A stretch of 55,686 bases of DNA from an uncultured Saprospiraceae bacterium (lineage in GTDB: Bacteria > Bacteroidota > Bacteroidia > Chitinophagales > Saprospiraceae): assembly GCA_938001865.1 (NCBI GenBank), contig CALLAW010000075.1, positions 1-55,686 of the forward strand, written 5' to 3'. Under the pieces are notes generated by a model. The model was not told where the DNA came from. It searched no databases and saw only the letters and a list, made by a program, of their open reading frames with translations. The translations under genes and the position numbers were made by a program. Positions 1-9,082 of this stretch are shown here, piece after piece. Positions within the stretch are counted from its first letter, which is position 1. Each line of letters begins with the position of its first letter.

Positions 1-680
1 ACTGTATCTAGCTGTGACAGGATGCGAGGACCAATGATTGTCGCCTTCTGATTGTCATAGCTCGTGAGGAGTTGTATCGCCTTATCGTCTACTGGGAGCA
101 TGACTGATTGGCCATTTCGCTTGACTGTGATCGACTTAGCATCGTCAAATACTATCCCAGTAACGATCTCTCTAGCACCGAACTTCTCTATGATCTTATC
201 CCCTATCTTAGAGATGTGATCTCCATCCTGTAGACCGAGTTGCATCCCTACACTATCTACGTAGATCCCCTCAGTGATACTCTGATTAGGGGTATAGCTC
301 TTGCCAAATGAATAGAACAACATGCCAAAGATGAAAAACCCGAGAACAAAATTGACAAATACCCCACCGAGCATAATGATCAACCGCTGCCAAGCTGGCT
401 TAGATCTAAACTCCCAAGGCTGCGGCTCTCCAGCCATCTGGTCTCTATCAAAACTCTCGTCTACCATCCCAGCAATCTTGCAATATCCTCCTAGCGGCAA
501 CCAACCAATCCCCCACTCTGTCTCTCCTATCTGCTTAGAAAACAACGAAAAGTATGGATCAAAAAAGAGGTAAAACTTATCGACCCGAGCTTTGAACCAC
601 TTAGATGGCCAATAATGGCCAAACTCATGGAGTACAACTAGGATCGATAGACTAAGCAAAAACTGAAGTGCAGTAATCAT
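1..680 (-). CDS. rseP: RIP zinc metalloprotease RseP (site-2 protease), 3' end cut off by window edge
   Basis: Intramembrane zinc metalloprotease that cleaves membrane-anchored anti-sigma factors and remnant signal peptides. Reading the minus strand from the ATG at 680, the frame stays open for about 226 codons to the window edge. The zinc-binding motif HEFGH lies at residues 18-22 inside the first membrane segment. It is followed by the segment VDKFYLFFDPYFSLFSK, typical of Bacteroidota RseP, and by a GWLPLGGYCKIAGMVDE stretch that resembles the loop of site-2 proteases. A second hydrophobic segment (about residues 95-115) precedes what looks like the start of a PDZ domain. The last third, with the second metal-ligand motif (NxxPxPxLDG), lies outside the window. 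Its start is well placed because the hydrophobic segment begins within five residues of the ATG. Confidence 0.93.
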   Translation of the reverse strand, partial: MITALQFLLSLSILVVLHEFGHYWPSKWFKARVDKFYLFFDPYFSLFSKQIGETEWGIGWLPLGGYCKIAGMVDESFDRDQMAGEPQPWEFRSKPAWQRLIIMLGGVFVNFVLGFFIFGMLFYSFGKSYTPNQSITEGIYVDSVGMQLGLQDGDHISKIGDKIIEKFGAREIVTGIVFDDAKSITVKRNGQSVMLPVDDKAIQLLTSYDNQKATIIGPRILSQLDT

Positions 681-1007
681 AAGCAAGATTAATCAAGAGA
701 CTTTGATCGTCAGAATAGTCGGCGACCTGATCGTCTCTGTCTAAGTACACAAATGTAAGAAGTCATCATCAAACGAACGAGTGAGTACATGAGAGATCTC
801 CTTGACTCTGTAAGACTTCATCATATCTACCACGTCACCCTTCCTTGACTGGAGATTACAAACACTAGCGATTCGTCATACAGGAGCTTGTTTTTTTTGC
901 CTATCCGATCAATTCACCGAGAGCTTACTATATATTATTGATGACAACAGAGATTAAAACAACCTCCAAAATTCTACTTTTAGCTACTTTACATCCTAAC
1001 TTGCAGT
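681..1007. other. Divergent intergenic region between rseP and the lamin-tail protein gene
   Basis: About 330 bases between two divergently read genes. Apart from the -7-like element for rseP, and a weak TAGCTACTTTACA stretch about 25 bases before the gene on the right, I see no gene, repeat or RNA here. Confidence 0.5.
750..757 (-). promoter_or_regulatory. Possible -7 element upstream of rseP
   Basis: The minus strand reads TACATTTG, an exact match to the Bacteroidota -7 consensus TAnnTTTG, about 70 nt upstream of the rseP ATG. No TTG lies at the usual distance for a -33 element, so this rests on one motif only. Confidence 0.3.
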
Positions 1008-2825
1008 ATGATGTCTATTCGCAACAGTTTGGGAGTACTCTTGAGTGTATTGATCAGTATGTTGGTCGTGCTCTCACTCCCTGCTCAGCTCATGGATGAC
1101 TTCAGTGATGGAGACATTGAGAGTACTCCATCTTGGTCGGGTGATACGGAAGATTTTATGGTCAATGCTGATGGCCAATTGCAGCTTGATGCCAATATAC
1201 CTGGAGAGAGTCACCTGTATACACAAGTAATGTTTCCCGATAGTGTCCGATGGTCTGGGTACGCATTATTTGACTTTGCCCCGTCTGCTAATAATAATGG
1301 TGCCATCTATCTGGCCATAGATAATACAGATATTACGCTTGCTAATGGCTATCTCCTCCGATTGGGGGAGAATGGGAGTGACGATGCCATCCGACTGATC
1401 AGACTCGATGCTGGCGAAGAGACTCTCTTAGCGTCAGGGAGCTTAGGTGCTGTGGGGGGAGATCCTGCAGAGTTTTCCTATCAGATTACCTATGATAGTC
1501 AAGGGTTATGGACTGGATTATTTGGATACAATGGAGCATTTCCAGTTGAAGAATTTAGCATCTTAGAGACGTCCCATCTGATGTCTTCTCTCCAATATTT
1601 TGGAGTAGGCACCAAGGTTACCTCTAGCAATGTTGACAATATCTTCTTTGATGATTTCATCATAGAGGAAGACCTACCAGATACGACGGCTCCTAGCCTC
1701 GTCTCTATCAATGTAGTAGATCCACAGACTCTCGAGGTCTTATTCGATGAGCCGATGGATATGCTTAGCCTGAGTCAGACATCCAACTATTTCCTCTCAC
1801 CAGGTGGCCAACTGCCTACACAAGTGCTACTGGATGAGGAGAGTCCCTTGAGTGCTACACTGACTTATGACCCTGCATTGCTCGGCAGTACTCAATACAT
1901 GCTGATGGTAGGTGGTTGTACAGACCTTGCGGGAAATGTGATGCTCGATGCATTCCTTAGCTTCCTTATCCCCGAATCACCGCAGGAAGGTGATCTCCAT
2001 CTCTCCGAGATACTCTTTGACCCGTACATCGATCAGTCAGACTTTGTAGAGATCTACAACAGTAGTGACAAGGTGATCTCACTCAACGGTGTCTATATCG
2101 AAAATCAAGACAAAAACGAACGAAATAGCATAGAAGGTGATCTCATCATGCTTCCACAAAGTTATCTAGCGATCTCTCCTGATACAGCGATGCTCAAGCT
2201 AGAGTACGCTGTCCCAGTAGAAGCCAAGTTTACAGAGCAAGATATCCCATCATTTAACAATAGTGATGGTAACTTCAGTATCGGGAGCAATGTGAGTGGT
2301 ACTGATGTCACCTATGAGTCATTTGATTATGATGAAGACTTCCACCACTCACTGATCGATGATACCGAGGGAGTTAGTCTTGGACGACTGTCTTATATCT
2401 CAGAGGCTAACTCTCAGACCAACTGGATCTCTGGTACGGAGAATACTCGCTATGCTACACCAGGATATGCTAATAGTGGATCGATAAATCTCTTGACACC
2501 ACTTGATGATTTCGTCGAGTTAGAGTCTAAGGTCTTCTCTCCCAATGGTGATGGTGATACCGAGATGCTGACTCTGCTCTATGAGCTAGACAAGGAAGGT
2601 TACCTAGCTTCAGTCCAGATCTATGATTATCGCAATCAACTCGTCCACCAATTATCTAACAATCAATTGATCGCCTCCAAAGACTTCATGATCTGGGATG
2701 GCGTCTATGCGGATGGGACCAAGGCACCAGTCGGTCCATATATCATCTCTATAAGCGTCTTCCATCCTGATGGAGAGGTTATGAATAAAAAGTTGGTTGC
2801 TGTACTTGCGGATTTTTTAGATTGA
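1008..2825 (+). CDS. Secreted lamin-tail-domain protein with Ig-like and FlgD-like C-terminal domains
   Basis: Exported protein of 605 residues without a recognisable catalytic motif, probably a cell-surface or secreted binding protein. Residues 1-27 form a signal peptide ending at LPAQ. Residues about 30-225 look like an all-beta, lectin-like domain. Residues about 228-323 resemble a bacterial Ig-like (SbsA type) repeat, beginning APSLVSINVVDPQTLEVLF. Residues about 330-490 are a lamin-tail domain (GDLHLSEILFDP, DFVEIYNSSDKVISLNGVY). The C-terminus carries SPNGDGDTEML and a WDGVYADGTKAPVGPY motif, which resembles the FlgD/CHU_C-type Ig fold common at the end of Bacteroidota surface proteins. 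The domain names rest on recalled motifs. Either of the two first ATGs (1008 or 1011) could be the start. Confidence 0.8.
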   Translation: MMSIRNSLGVLLSVLISMLVVLSLPAQLMDDFSDGDIESTPSWSGDTEDFMVNADGQLQLDANIPGESHLYTQVMFPDSVRWSGYALFDFAPSANNNGAIYLAIDNTDITLANGYLLRLGENGSDDAIRLIRLDAGEETLLASGSLGAVGGDPAEFSYQITYDSQGLWTGLFGYNGAFPVEEFSILETSHLMSSLQYFGVGTKVTSSNVDNIFFDDFIIEEDLPDTTAPSLVSINVVDPQTLEVLFDEPMDMLSLSQTSNYFLSPGGQLPTQVLLDEESPLSATLTYDPALLGSTQYMLMVGGCTDLAGNVMLDAFLSFLIPESPQEGDLHLSEILFDPYIDQSDFVEIYNSSDKVISLNGVYIENQDKNERNSIEGDLIMLPQSYLAISPDTAMLKLEYAVPVEAKFTEQDIPSFNNSDGNFSIGSNVSGTDVTYESFDYDEDFHHSLIDDTEGVSLGRLSYISEANSQTNWISGTENTRYATPGYANSGSINLLTPLDDFVELESKVFSPNGDGDTEMLTLLYELDKEGYLASVQIYDYRNQLVHQLSNNQLIASKDFMIWDGVYADGTKAPVGPYIISISVFHPDGEVMNKKLVAVLADFLD

Positions 2826-2834
2826 GTACATTTG
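2806..2834 (+). promoter_or_regulatory. Bacteroidota-type promoter (TTG-N18-TACATTTG) for the endonuclease-fold gene
   Basis: TTG at 2806-2808 and TACATTTG at 2827-2834 are 18 bases apart, matching the -33/-7 pattern of the main Bacteroidota sigma factor. The -7 element starts two bases after the stop codon of the upstream gene. The predicted transcript would begin around 2840, giving a leader of fewer than ten bases before the TTG start at 2847. Confidence 0.5.
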
Positions 2835-2846
2835 TAGATATCTGAT

Positions 2847-3755
2847 TTGAACAAACCATTACAATATATCATAGCTATAAGCCTTGTCATCCTGACATTG
2901 CTCTGCATCTTTCCGCTCGATCTATCACTTGCCAAGAAGCTTTCGGAGAGGGCTGTATTGCTGATGTTTGGGATGTTGGGTGTGGGACTGTTGGGTCTGA
3001 TGCTGAGCAAGCAGCAGATCCTCTATACAGGCATGGCATGTGCCGCAGCGCTATGCCTTTTCCTCAAAGGAGAATCTAATGGGTCTATTGTATTTCCTTC
3101 AAAAAATGACATCTCAGACTTCGAGGTATTACATCTCAACTTGAGTTCCATTAGTGAAGGATATGATGCTGCTCTCAATAGGATCATCGCTTATGACTCA
3201 GACTTTATCTCATTCCAAGAAGTGACTCCAGAGTGGAATGCCTTTCTCAGACAGAAGTTGGCTGAGACTTATCCGTATAATGCTACGATCGTCAGACCCG
3301 ATCCTTTCGGAAAAGCAATCTACTCTAAGCAAAGGCTCAACACGAAAAAAAACCTTTACACAAGTGAGAAACCTCTCCTCTCTGTAACATTTACAGAAAG
3401 TGGCAGAGAGATCTCTCTCATCAGTGCCTATCTCTCACAGAGTATAGATAAGCAAGGTCTCGAAAGTGCCAAACTGACCTTGGACAAGCTTGAAGAGATC
3501 GTAGCAGAGAGTAAGTCTCCGATGATCGTACTTGGGGATTTTAACCTGACTTATTGGTCCAATGAAATTAGAGATTTCAGATCAATAACACAACTCAATA
3601 ACAGTAGGAGGACGATTTCTCTTTCCTCATTTCATATTCCATTTGACCACATCTTTTACTCCGATCATATAGAGTGCACAGAGTTTGAGGAGATTACTCA
3701 CGATGATGGTCACTTAGGAATCAAAGGAAGTTATCAACTCTCTTTCATTAACTAA
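2847..3755 (+). CDS. Membrane-anchored endonuclease/exonuclease/phosphatase-family protein
   Basis: A 302-residue protein of the EEP (DNase I-like) fold. Three hydrophobic segments (about residues 5-29, 36-53, 58-73) anchor it in the membrane. The hydrolase domain follows from about residue 90. Fold motifs visible are SFQEVTPEW (metal-binding Glu), LGDFNLTYWS (GDFN motif) and HDDGHLGI near the end in place of the usual SDHxP, so the last His is present in altered surroundings. Family members cut nucleic acids, phosphoinositides or other phosphodiesters, and the substrate cannot be told here. The start is a TTG; the next in-frame ATG would remove the first membrane segment, so TTG is preferred. 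The gene seems to have its own promoter just upstream. Confidence 0.82.
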   Translation: MNKPLQYIIAISLVILTLLCIFPLDLSLAKKLSERAVLLMFGMLGVGLLGLMLSKQQILYTGMACAAALCLFLKGESNGSIVFPSKNDISDFEVLHLNLSSISEGYDAALNRIIAYDSDFISFQEVTPEWNAFLRQKLAETYPYNATIVRPDPFGKAIYSKQRLNTKKNLYTSEKPLLSVTFTESGREISLISAYLSQSIDKQGLESAKLTLDKLEEIVAESKSPMIVLGDFNLTYWSNEIRDFRSITQLNNSRRTISLSSFHIPFDHIFYSDHIECTEFEEITHDDGHLGIKGSYQLSFIN

Positions 3756-3814
3756 TATCCTAGTAGTGTGACGACAAGGTTCAAGACACTCAATTTAATT
3801 AATATCATCATCTT

Positions 3815-5368
3815 ATGGGATTTGCATACGGTATAGACCATCTAACAGCATCTAAGGCTCTACTGATAGCTCGGAATCAACTCCAAGGTATCGTCAATCA
3901 AGAGACTCGTAATCGTGTAGAGCAGTCCTATCAATCAGTCGTTACTATTGCTAGCGGAGATGCTGCTGTGTATGGGATTAACACCGGATTTGGTCCATTG
4001 TGTAATACTATTATCTCAAAGGAAAACACAGGTAAGCTCCAAGAAAACTTGCTCCTCAGTCACTCAGTAGGTGTCGGTAATCCAATCCCCTTAGAAATAG
4101 CGAAACTCATGCTGATCCTCAAGGTCCATGCCCTTTGCAAAGGGTACTCGGGTATCTCTACTGAGATAGTGGATAGGATACTCTGGCATATAGAGAATGA
4201 TGTCATCCCGGTGGTGCCTGAGCAGGGCTCTGTCGGTGCCTCAGGTGACTTAGCGCCACTGTCCCACCTCTTCATCCCATTGCTTGGCGAAGGTGAGGTC
4301 TTCTCTGACGGCAAGAGACTACCTAGTCTGGAAGTGCTTCATCAGTATGGCCTCCGACCACTCAAGCTCCACCCTAAGTCTGGATTAGCCTTGATCAATG
4401 GGACACAGTTCATCGCTGCACATGCGATACAGGTCATCGAGACATTGCATAGCTGTCTCTCTCATGCCGATCTGATCGCAGCTATGATGATAGAGGGGAT
4501 AGAGGGTTCGCAGAGTCCATTCGATCCCAATCTCCATCTGGTAAGACCACATCCAGGAAATCTCTATGTCGCTAGCAGGATTAGTCATCTGCTCAAGGGT
4601 TCTGCCATTGTAGAGTCTCATAAGGACTGTGACAAAGTGCAAGACCCTTACTCACTCAGATGTATCCCGCAGGTACATGGAGCATCTCGTAACGCTTGGC
4701 AACATCTCAAACAAGCCCTAGAGATCGAAATAAATGCCGTGACTGATAATCCAATTATCATGAACTCAGACTATACTATTAGCGGAGGCAACTTTCACGG
4801 GCAGCCTCTGGCACTCCCGATTGATTATGCCTGCTTGGCAGCTGCAGAGCTCGGAAGTATCTCAGATAGACGCAGTTATCTTTCCCTAGAGGGAAATAGA
4901 GGCTGTACCCCTAAGCTCCTCGTCGAGAGCACTGGACTCAACTCTGGATTTATGATTCTCCAATATACGACTGCAGCACTTGTCAGTGAAAACAAAGGAC
5001 TCTGCTTCCCGTCTAGTGCTGATAGCATCCCTACATCTCTAGGCCAAGAAGATCACGTCAGTATGGGATCAATCGGAAGTAGGAAGGCCCTACAAGTGTG
5101 TCACAACCTCGAAAAAATACTTGCCATCGAGCTCCTCTGTGCAGCACAAGCCTTAGACTTTAGACGACCACTGAAGTCCACCCTTACCATCGAAGCTGCA
5201 CATAATGCTCTCAGACAGAGAGTGCCACACGTGACAGACGATCGGATATTTAGCGTCGATATTGAGAAGTCTATTGAGCTGATCAAGAGCAGGTCACTCC
5301 TCAGTCTTGGTGATATTGGTGCAGTCGATGCTCAGCATGATCTTTATCCTGACTTTGGTGTTTACTAA
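3815..5368 (+). CDS. hutH: Histidine ammonia-lyase
   Basis: Converts L-histidine to trans-urocanate and ammonia, the first step of histidine degradation, in the cytoplasm. The length (517 aa) is normal. The Ala-Ser-Gly triad that cyclises to the MIO cofactor is at residues 142-144 within GSVGASGDLAPLSH, the same position as in the Pseudomonas enzyme, and the catalytic Tyr is at residue 53 in VYGINTGFG. TDNPI and GNFHGQPL further on are also family signatures. hutU follows after 45 bases on the same strand, so the two are probably cotranscribed. Imidazolonepropionase and formiminoglutamase genes are not next to them. A tyrosine/phenylalanine ammonia-lyase activity is less likely given the hutU neighbour. 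Confidence 0.96.
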   Translation: MGFAYGIDHLTASKALLIARNQLQGIVNQETRNRVEQSYQSVVTIASGDAAVYGINTGFGPLCNTIISKENTGKLQENLLLSHSVGVGNPIPLEIAKLMLILKVHALCKGYSGISTEIVDRILWHIENDVIPVVPEQGSVGASGDLAPLSHLFIPLLGEGEVFSDGKRLPSLEVLHQYGLRPLKLHPKSGLALINGTQFIAAHAIQVIETLHSCLSHADLIAAMMIEGIEGSQSPFDPNLHLVRPHPGNLYVASRISHLLKGSAIVESHKDCDKVQDPYSLRCIPQVHGASRNAWQHLKQALEIEINAVTDNPIIMNSDYTISGGNFHGQPLALPIDYACLAAAELGSISDRRSYLSLEGNRGCTPKLLVESTGLNSGFMILQYTTAALVSENKGLCFPSSADSIPTSLGQEDHVSMGSIGSRKALQVCHNLEKILAIELLCAAQALDFRRPLKSTLTIEAAHNALRQRVPHVTDDRIFSVDIEKSIELIKSRSLLSLGDIGAVDAQHDLYPDFGVY

Positions 5369-5413
5369 TCAATCTACATTACTCTACTCCTCACACTCAT
5401 CGAGATATCAAGT

Positions 5414-7417
5414 ATGACATTCAGAGACCAAATCAGACAAGGAATACCAGCAACACTGCCAGCCTACCCCAAGCGTCATAAGGATGCCAATCCAGCGCCA
5501 AAGAGAAAAGCAATCCTCAGCACTGACGAAAAACAGTTGGCACTAAGGAATGCTCTGAGGTACTTTCCACAAGAGTGGCATGAGATACTGTGTAAGGAAT
5601 TCCTAGAGGAGCTCGATGCTGATGGTCGGATCTATATGCGTAGATTCCAACCAGACTATGAGATGTATGCTCGACCGATCCAAGACTATCCCGCTAAGAC
5701 TCAGCAGGCAGCAGCAATCATGCTGATGATTCAGAATAATCTAGATCCCAATATTGCACAACATCCTGATGAGCTCATCACCTATGGAGGCAATGGTGCA
5801 GTCTTCCAGAATTGGGCCCAATACTTACTGACTCTGCAGTATCTCTCTGAAATGACTGAGGACCAGACGCTACATATGTACTCTGGACATCCCATGGGTC
5901 TCTTCCCTTCATCACCATCTGCACCACGTGTCATCGTGACCAATGGTATGATGATTCCCAACTACTCTAAGCCTGATGATTGGGAGCGGTACAATGCACT
6001 CGGAGTGACCCAGTATGGTCAGATGACGGCTGGATCATACATGTATATCGGTCCGCAAGGTATCGTCCATGGGACTACGATCACAGTGATGAATGCATTC
6101 AGAAAGATCTTAGACCCTAGCGATAGTCCACGAGGGAAGGTCTTCTTGACTGCTGGATTAGGTGGGATGAGTGGGGCACAGCCTAAGGCAGGTAATATCT
6201 GTGAGTGTATCACCGTCTGTGCCGAGGTCAACCCCAATGCTGCCACTAAACGACACGAACAAGGCTGGGTAGATGTCCTCATCGATACCATCGATGACTT
6301 GACAGATCGAGTGAAAAGAGCCATCTCAAATAAAGAAATCGTGTCCATCGCTTATATCGGCAATATTGTCGATGTGTGGCAAGCATTCTACGATGAAGAG
6401 ATTATGATTCATGTCGGATCTGACCAGACATCTCTGCACAACCCTTGGGCTGGTGGTTACTATCCAGTTGGTCTCAGCTACGCAGATGCTAATGCATTGA
6501 TGATAAGTGATCCCACACTATTCAAGCAGAAGGTGCAGACTACACTGATCAAGCATGCTACCCTGATCAATCAGCATGCAGCAAGAGGGACATACTTCTT
6601 TGACTATGGCAATGCATTTTTGCTCGAATCATCTCGGGCAGGCGCTGATATCTTAGCTGCGAATGGGATAGACTTCAAGTACCCATCTTATGTCCAAGAT
6701 ATCCTTGGTCCAATGTGTTTTGACTATGGGTTTGGGCCATTCAGATGGGTATGTGCTTCGGGTGAGAGTACAGATCTAGATCTTACTGATCAGATCGCTT
6801 GTGACATCTTAGAATCACTCAGGGTAAATGCAACACCAGACATCTCACAACAACTGGATGACAATATCAAATGGATCAAAGAAGCAAAGGAAAACAAGCT
6901 CGTGGTCGGATCTCAAGCGAGAATACTCTATGCAGACTCTCAAGGTCGGATAGAAATCGCCAAAGCATTTAACGCAGCAGTCAAAGACGGTAAGTTGAAG
7001 GGACCGATCATCCTAGGGAGAGATCATCATGATGTCAGTGGGACAGACTCACCTTACAGAGAGACCAGCAATATCTATGACGGGAGCAAGTTCACAGCGG
7101 ACATGGCTATCCATAATGTGATCGGTGATAGCTTCAGAGGTGCTACATGGGTAAGTATCCACAATGGTGGAGGCGTAGGATGGGGAGAGGTGATCAATGG
7201 AGGTTTCGGTATGCTCTTAGATGGGAGTGATGATGCGAGGCAGAGATTAGAGTCTATGCTCTTCTATGATGTCAATAATGGTATCTCTAGACGGAGCTGG
7301 GCTCGTAATCAAGGCGCCATAGATGCGATTAAGCGAGAGATGGAGAGGACTCCCAATCTCAAAGTGACACTGCCTAACCTAGTAGATGAGAGGACATTCA
7401 ATGACTTGGATGTCTGA
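5414..7417 (+). CDS. hutU: Urocanate hydratase
   Basis: Hydrates urocanate to imidazolonepropionate with tightly bound NAD+, the second step of histidine degradation. The protein has 667 residues, the longer form found in Bacteroidota and eukaryotes (the proteobacterial enzyme is about 550). Family signatures seen are YGGNGAVFQNWAQYLL near residue 120, the glycine-rich FLTAGLGGMSGAQPKAG region near 245 for NAD binding, and DYGNAFLLESSRAGAD near 400. It directly follows hutH with a 45-base gap, which supports the assignment. The ATG start at 5414 fits the known N-terminus length. Confidence 0.96.
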   Translation: MTFRDQIRQGIPATLPAYPKRHKDANPAPKRKAILSTDEKQLALRNALRYFPQEWHEILCKEFLEELDADGRIYMRRFQPDYEMYARPIQDYPAKTQQAAAIMLMIQNNLDPNIAQHPDELITYGGNGAVFQNWAQYLLTLQYLSEMTEDQTLHMYSGHPMGLFPSSPSAPRVIVTNGMMIPNYSKPDDWERYNALGVTQYGQMTAGSYMYIGPQGIVHGTTITVMNAFRKILDPSDSPRGKVFLTAGLGGMSGAQPKAGNICECITVCAEVNPNAATKRHEQGWVDVLIDTIDDLTDRVKRAISNKEIVSIAYIGNIVDVWQAFYDEEIMIHVGSDQTSLHNPWAGGYYPVGLSYADANALMISDPTLFKQKVQTTLIKHATLINQHAARGTYFFDYGNAFLLESSRAGADILAANGIDFKYPSYVQDILGPMCFDYGFGPFRWVCASGESTDLDLTDQIACDILESLRVNATPDISQQLDDNIKWIKEAKENKLVVGSQARILYADSQGRIEIAKAFNAAVKDGKLKGPIILGRDHHDVSGTDSPYRETSNIYDGSKFTADMAIHNVIGDSFRGATWVSIHNGGGVGWGEVINGGFGMLLDGSDDARQRLESMLFYDVNNGISRRSWARNQGAIDAIKREMERTPNLKVTLPNLVDERTFNDLDV

Positions 7418-7467
7418 TGATCATACTGTCATACCACAGAGGACATTCTAATCTCTCTTGCCTATTA

Positions 7468-7941
7468 CTATTGCGTTGACTTCCATAAACTGTTCATTTG
7501 ATTGACTCTCCTGTTAGCAATTGAGTCAAGTTCGTCTGATCCATAATATTCCAAACAGTATTTTATCATTGGTAATCCATTGAGTTCATCTCTTTCGACT
7601 TGATTCATTCCCTTGAGATATTTGTCGTAGTATTTAGCGCTATCCTGCTTTGCTTGTCTAATTGTTGGTTGTACAATTGTATCAATATATCTATACTGAT
7701 CTAGACCAAATGGAAAGTCTTGTGCAGCACTTCGGTCAATATTCAATAGGTTTCTGATTTCAGATGATCGATTGTATCCTAGAAACATACACCTTTGGAA
7801 AGTGACATTTTTATACTCCTGTTTCCAGTTGTTAATCGCTGTAGTTTCATGCAGATTTTTTTCTTGCATATGAGTTTGGTTCCCTTTCTTACATGAAGAA
7901 ATTACAGCAATCAAGGTTAATAATTTGAATACTCTTCTCAT
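7468..7941 (-). CDS. Lipoprotein, possibly Tai4-like (type VI amidase immunity family)
   Basis: A 157-residue predicted lipoprotein: a short basic start, a hydrophobic stretch and the lipobox-like VISSC at residues 13-17. The mature part is alpha-helical in character. Its layout (WKQEYKNVTFQRCMFLGY, then DSAKYYDKYLKG, then MIKYCLEYYGSDELDSIANR) resembles my recollection of the Tai4 immunity-protein family, where an early Cys and a late KCxxxYxSxELxxLA motif form the core. Tai4 proteins neutralise peptidoglycan amidase effectors in the periplasm. No effector or type VI genes are nearby, so it would be an orphan. The gene is visibly more AT-rich than hutU next to it. It reads convergently with hutU. 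Tai4 membership is inference, but the lipoprotein nature is well supported. Confidence 0.6.
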   Translation of the reverse strand: MRRVFKLLTLIAVISSCKKGNQTHMQEKNLHETTAINNWKQEYKNVTFQRCMFLGYNRSSEIRNLLNIDRSAAQDFPFGLDQYRYIDTIVQPTIRQAKQDSAKYYDKYLKGMNQVERDELNGLPMIKYCLEYYGSDELDSIANRRVNQMNSLWKSTQ

Positions 7942-8021
7942 ATCGTTTTTTTATTCGCTTGCTTGTCATAAACAATGATACCAATTGTCTCTCTGAGATA
8001 GGAGTAGATAATTTGATAGAC

Positions 8022-8058
8022 AAAAAAAGGGATGAAACCGTGACGGCTTCATCCCTTC
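8022..8058 (-). terminator. Rho-independent terminator of tonB
   Basis: On the minus strand a stem AAGGGATGAA(g)CC pairs with GG(t)TTCATCCCTT across a five-base loop and runs directly into seven T residues, about 40 bases after the tonB stop codon. Confidence 0.85.
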
Positions 8059-8099
8059 TCTTATTTATATCTATTTGGAAAAAAAATTCTATTCGTTGT

Positions 8100-9026
8100 C
8101 TATCCTTCCAATTTGAATCTTACTGGTAGTGTGTAGAGTACTTTTACAGGTCTACCTCTTTGTTTTCCTGGCGTCCACTTCTCTGGTAGATTGTTCATCC
8201 CGTTGACTACTAGCTCTGCGGCTGATCCGCAACCTGCTCCGATATCTCTAACGATTTTTACATCTTCTACACTTCCATCCGTCCCTACGACAAACTGGAG
8301 TACACACATCCCTTCGACACCATTCTCTCTAGCGATTGCTGGATACTTAAGGTTCTTATAGATGTACTGCAGCATTTTGCCTTGAGCACATTCCTCTTTG
8401 GCCTTATTATCTCCTGGCTCGTTTTCACATCCTGGAAATCTTGGCATCTGCTCCACTACTTTGAATATTTCCTCCTGCTTGGGTGGTGGTGGCGGCGGTG
8501 GTGGTGGCGGTGGTGGTGCCTCTTCTTTCTCGATTACTGGCTCTGGCTCGTCGACTACCGTCTCTTCATCAATTGATGTATCCTCAAATACTGGCTCCTC
8601 TTCTTCTTCGATTTCTTCTTCTGGTACCTCTTCGATCACCGGTGGTGGTGGCGGAGGTGGTGGTGGTGGCGGTTCTGCAGTACGCGGTGGCTCGATCTCG
8701 ATCTCCTCGTCTAGCTCGAGAGCATCATCTGGGATGAAGACCTCTTCAGCGTAGTTAGTCCAGCTAAATGCAAAGATAGTCGTCAATAATGCTGCAGCCA
8801 ATCCAAACATAAAGAGTGGACGTGACAGGCTGAATGCGTTGACATCTGGGTACTTAGCTCTTGCAGTCAATGGCGAAGACCATGAGGCATCGGCATACTT
8901 TTCTGTCAGACCATCACTCTTAGACTTGTAGTACATCCTAAGGAAGAAGATGAGTCCAACAACCAAGGCCGCGAGTGCTAGCAATGCTACTACCACCATT
9001 GAACCGGTTAATGAAATATCATTCAT
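8100..9026 (-). CDS. tonB: TonB family energy transducer with two polyproline tracts
   Basis: Periplasm-spanning protein that passes the energy of the inner-membrane proton gradient to outer-membrane receptors. It has 308 residues. There are two hydrophobic segments, at about 8-30 and 70-90, where classical TonB has one. A long charged linker contains two uninterrupted proline tracts of 11 or more residues (about 119-129 and 170-182) separated by an acidic stretch. The C-terminal TonB domain covers about residues 205-306 (PRFPGCE, YPAIARENGVEGMCVLQFVV, DGSVEDVKIVRDIG, PGKQRGRPV and VLYTLPVRFKL). ExbB/ExbD genes are not in the window. A clear terminator follows the gene. The proline codons create long antisense glycine/valine open frames that are artefacts. 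Confidence 0.93.
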   Translation of the reverse strand: MNDISLTGSMVVVALLALAALVVGLIFFLRMYYKSKSDGLTEKYADASWSSPLTARAKYPDVNAFSLSRPLFMFGLAAALLTTIFAFSWTNYAEEVFIPDDALELDEEIEIEPPRTAEPPPPPPPPPPPVIEEVPEEEIEEEEEPVFEDTSIDEETVVDEPEPVIEKEEAPPPPPPPPPPPPKQEEIFKVVEQMPRFPGCENEPGDNKAKEECAQGKMLQYIYKNLKYPAIARENGVEGMCVLQFVVGTDGSVEDVKIVRDIGAGCGSAAELVVNGMNNLPEKWTPGKQRGRPVKVLYTLPVRFKLEG

Positions 9027-9082
9027 AATTTTTAAAATTAATTTATTTCTAAAGTTTTCTTATTGTTTGATTGTAGTGTGAA

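Noticed and set aside
322-573. Plus-strand open frame opposite rseP
   Set aside because: It lies antisense to the clear RseP reading frame with its HEFGH motif and has no protein-family features.
8382-8754. Glycine-, valine- or tryptophan-rich open frames opposite tonB
   Set aside because: They are the complement of the polyproline and acidic codon runs of tonB, a low-complexity artefact.
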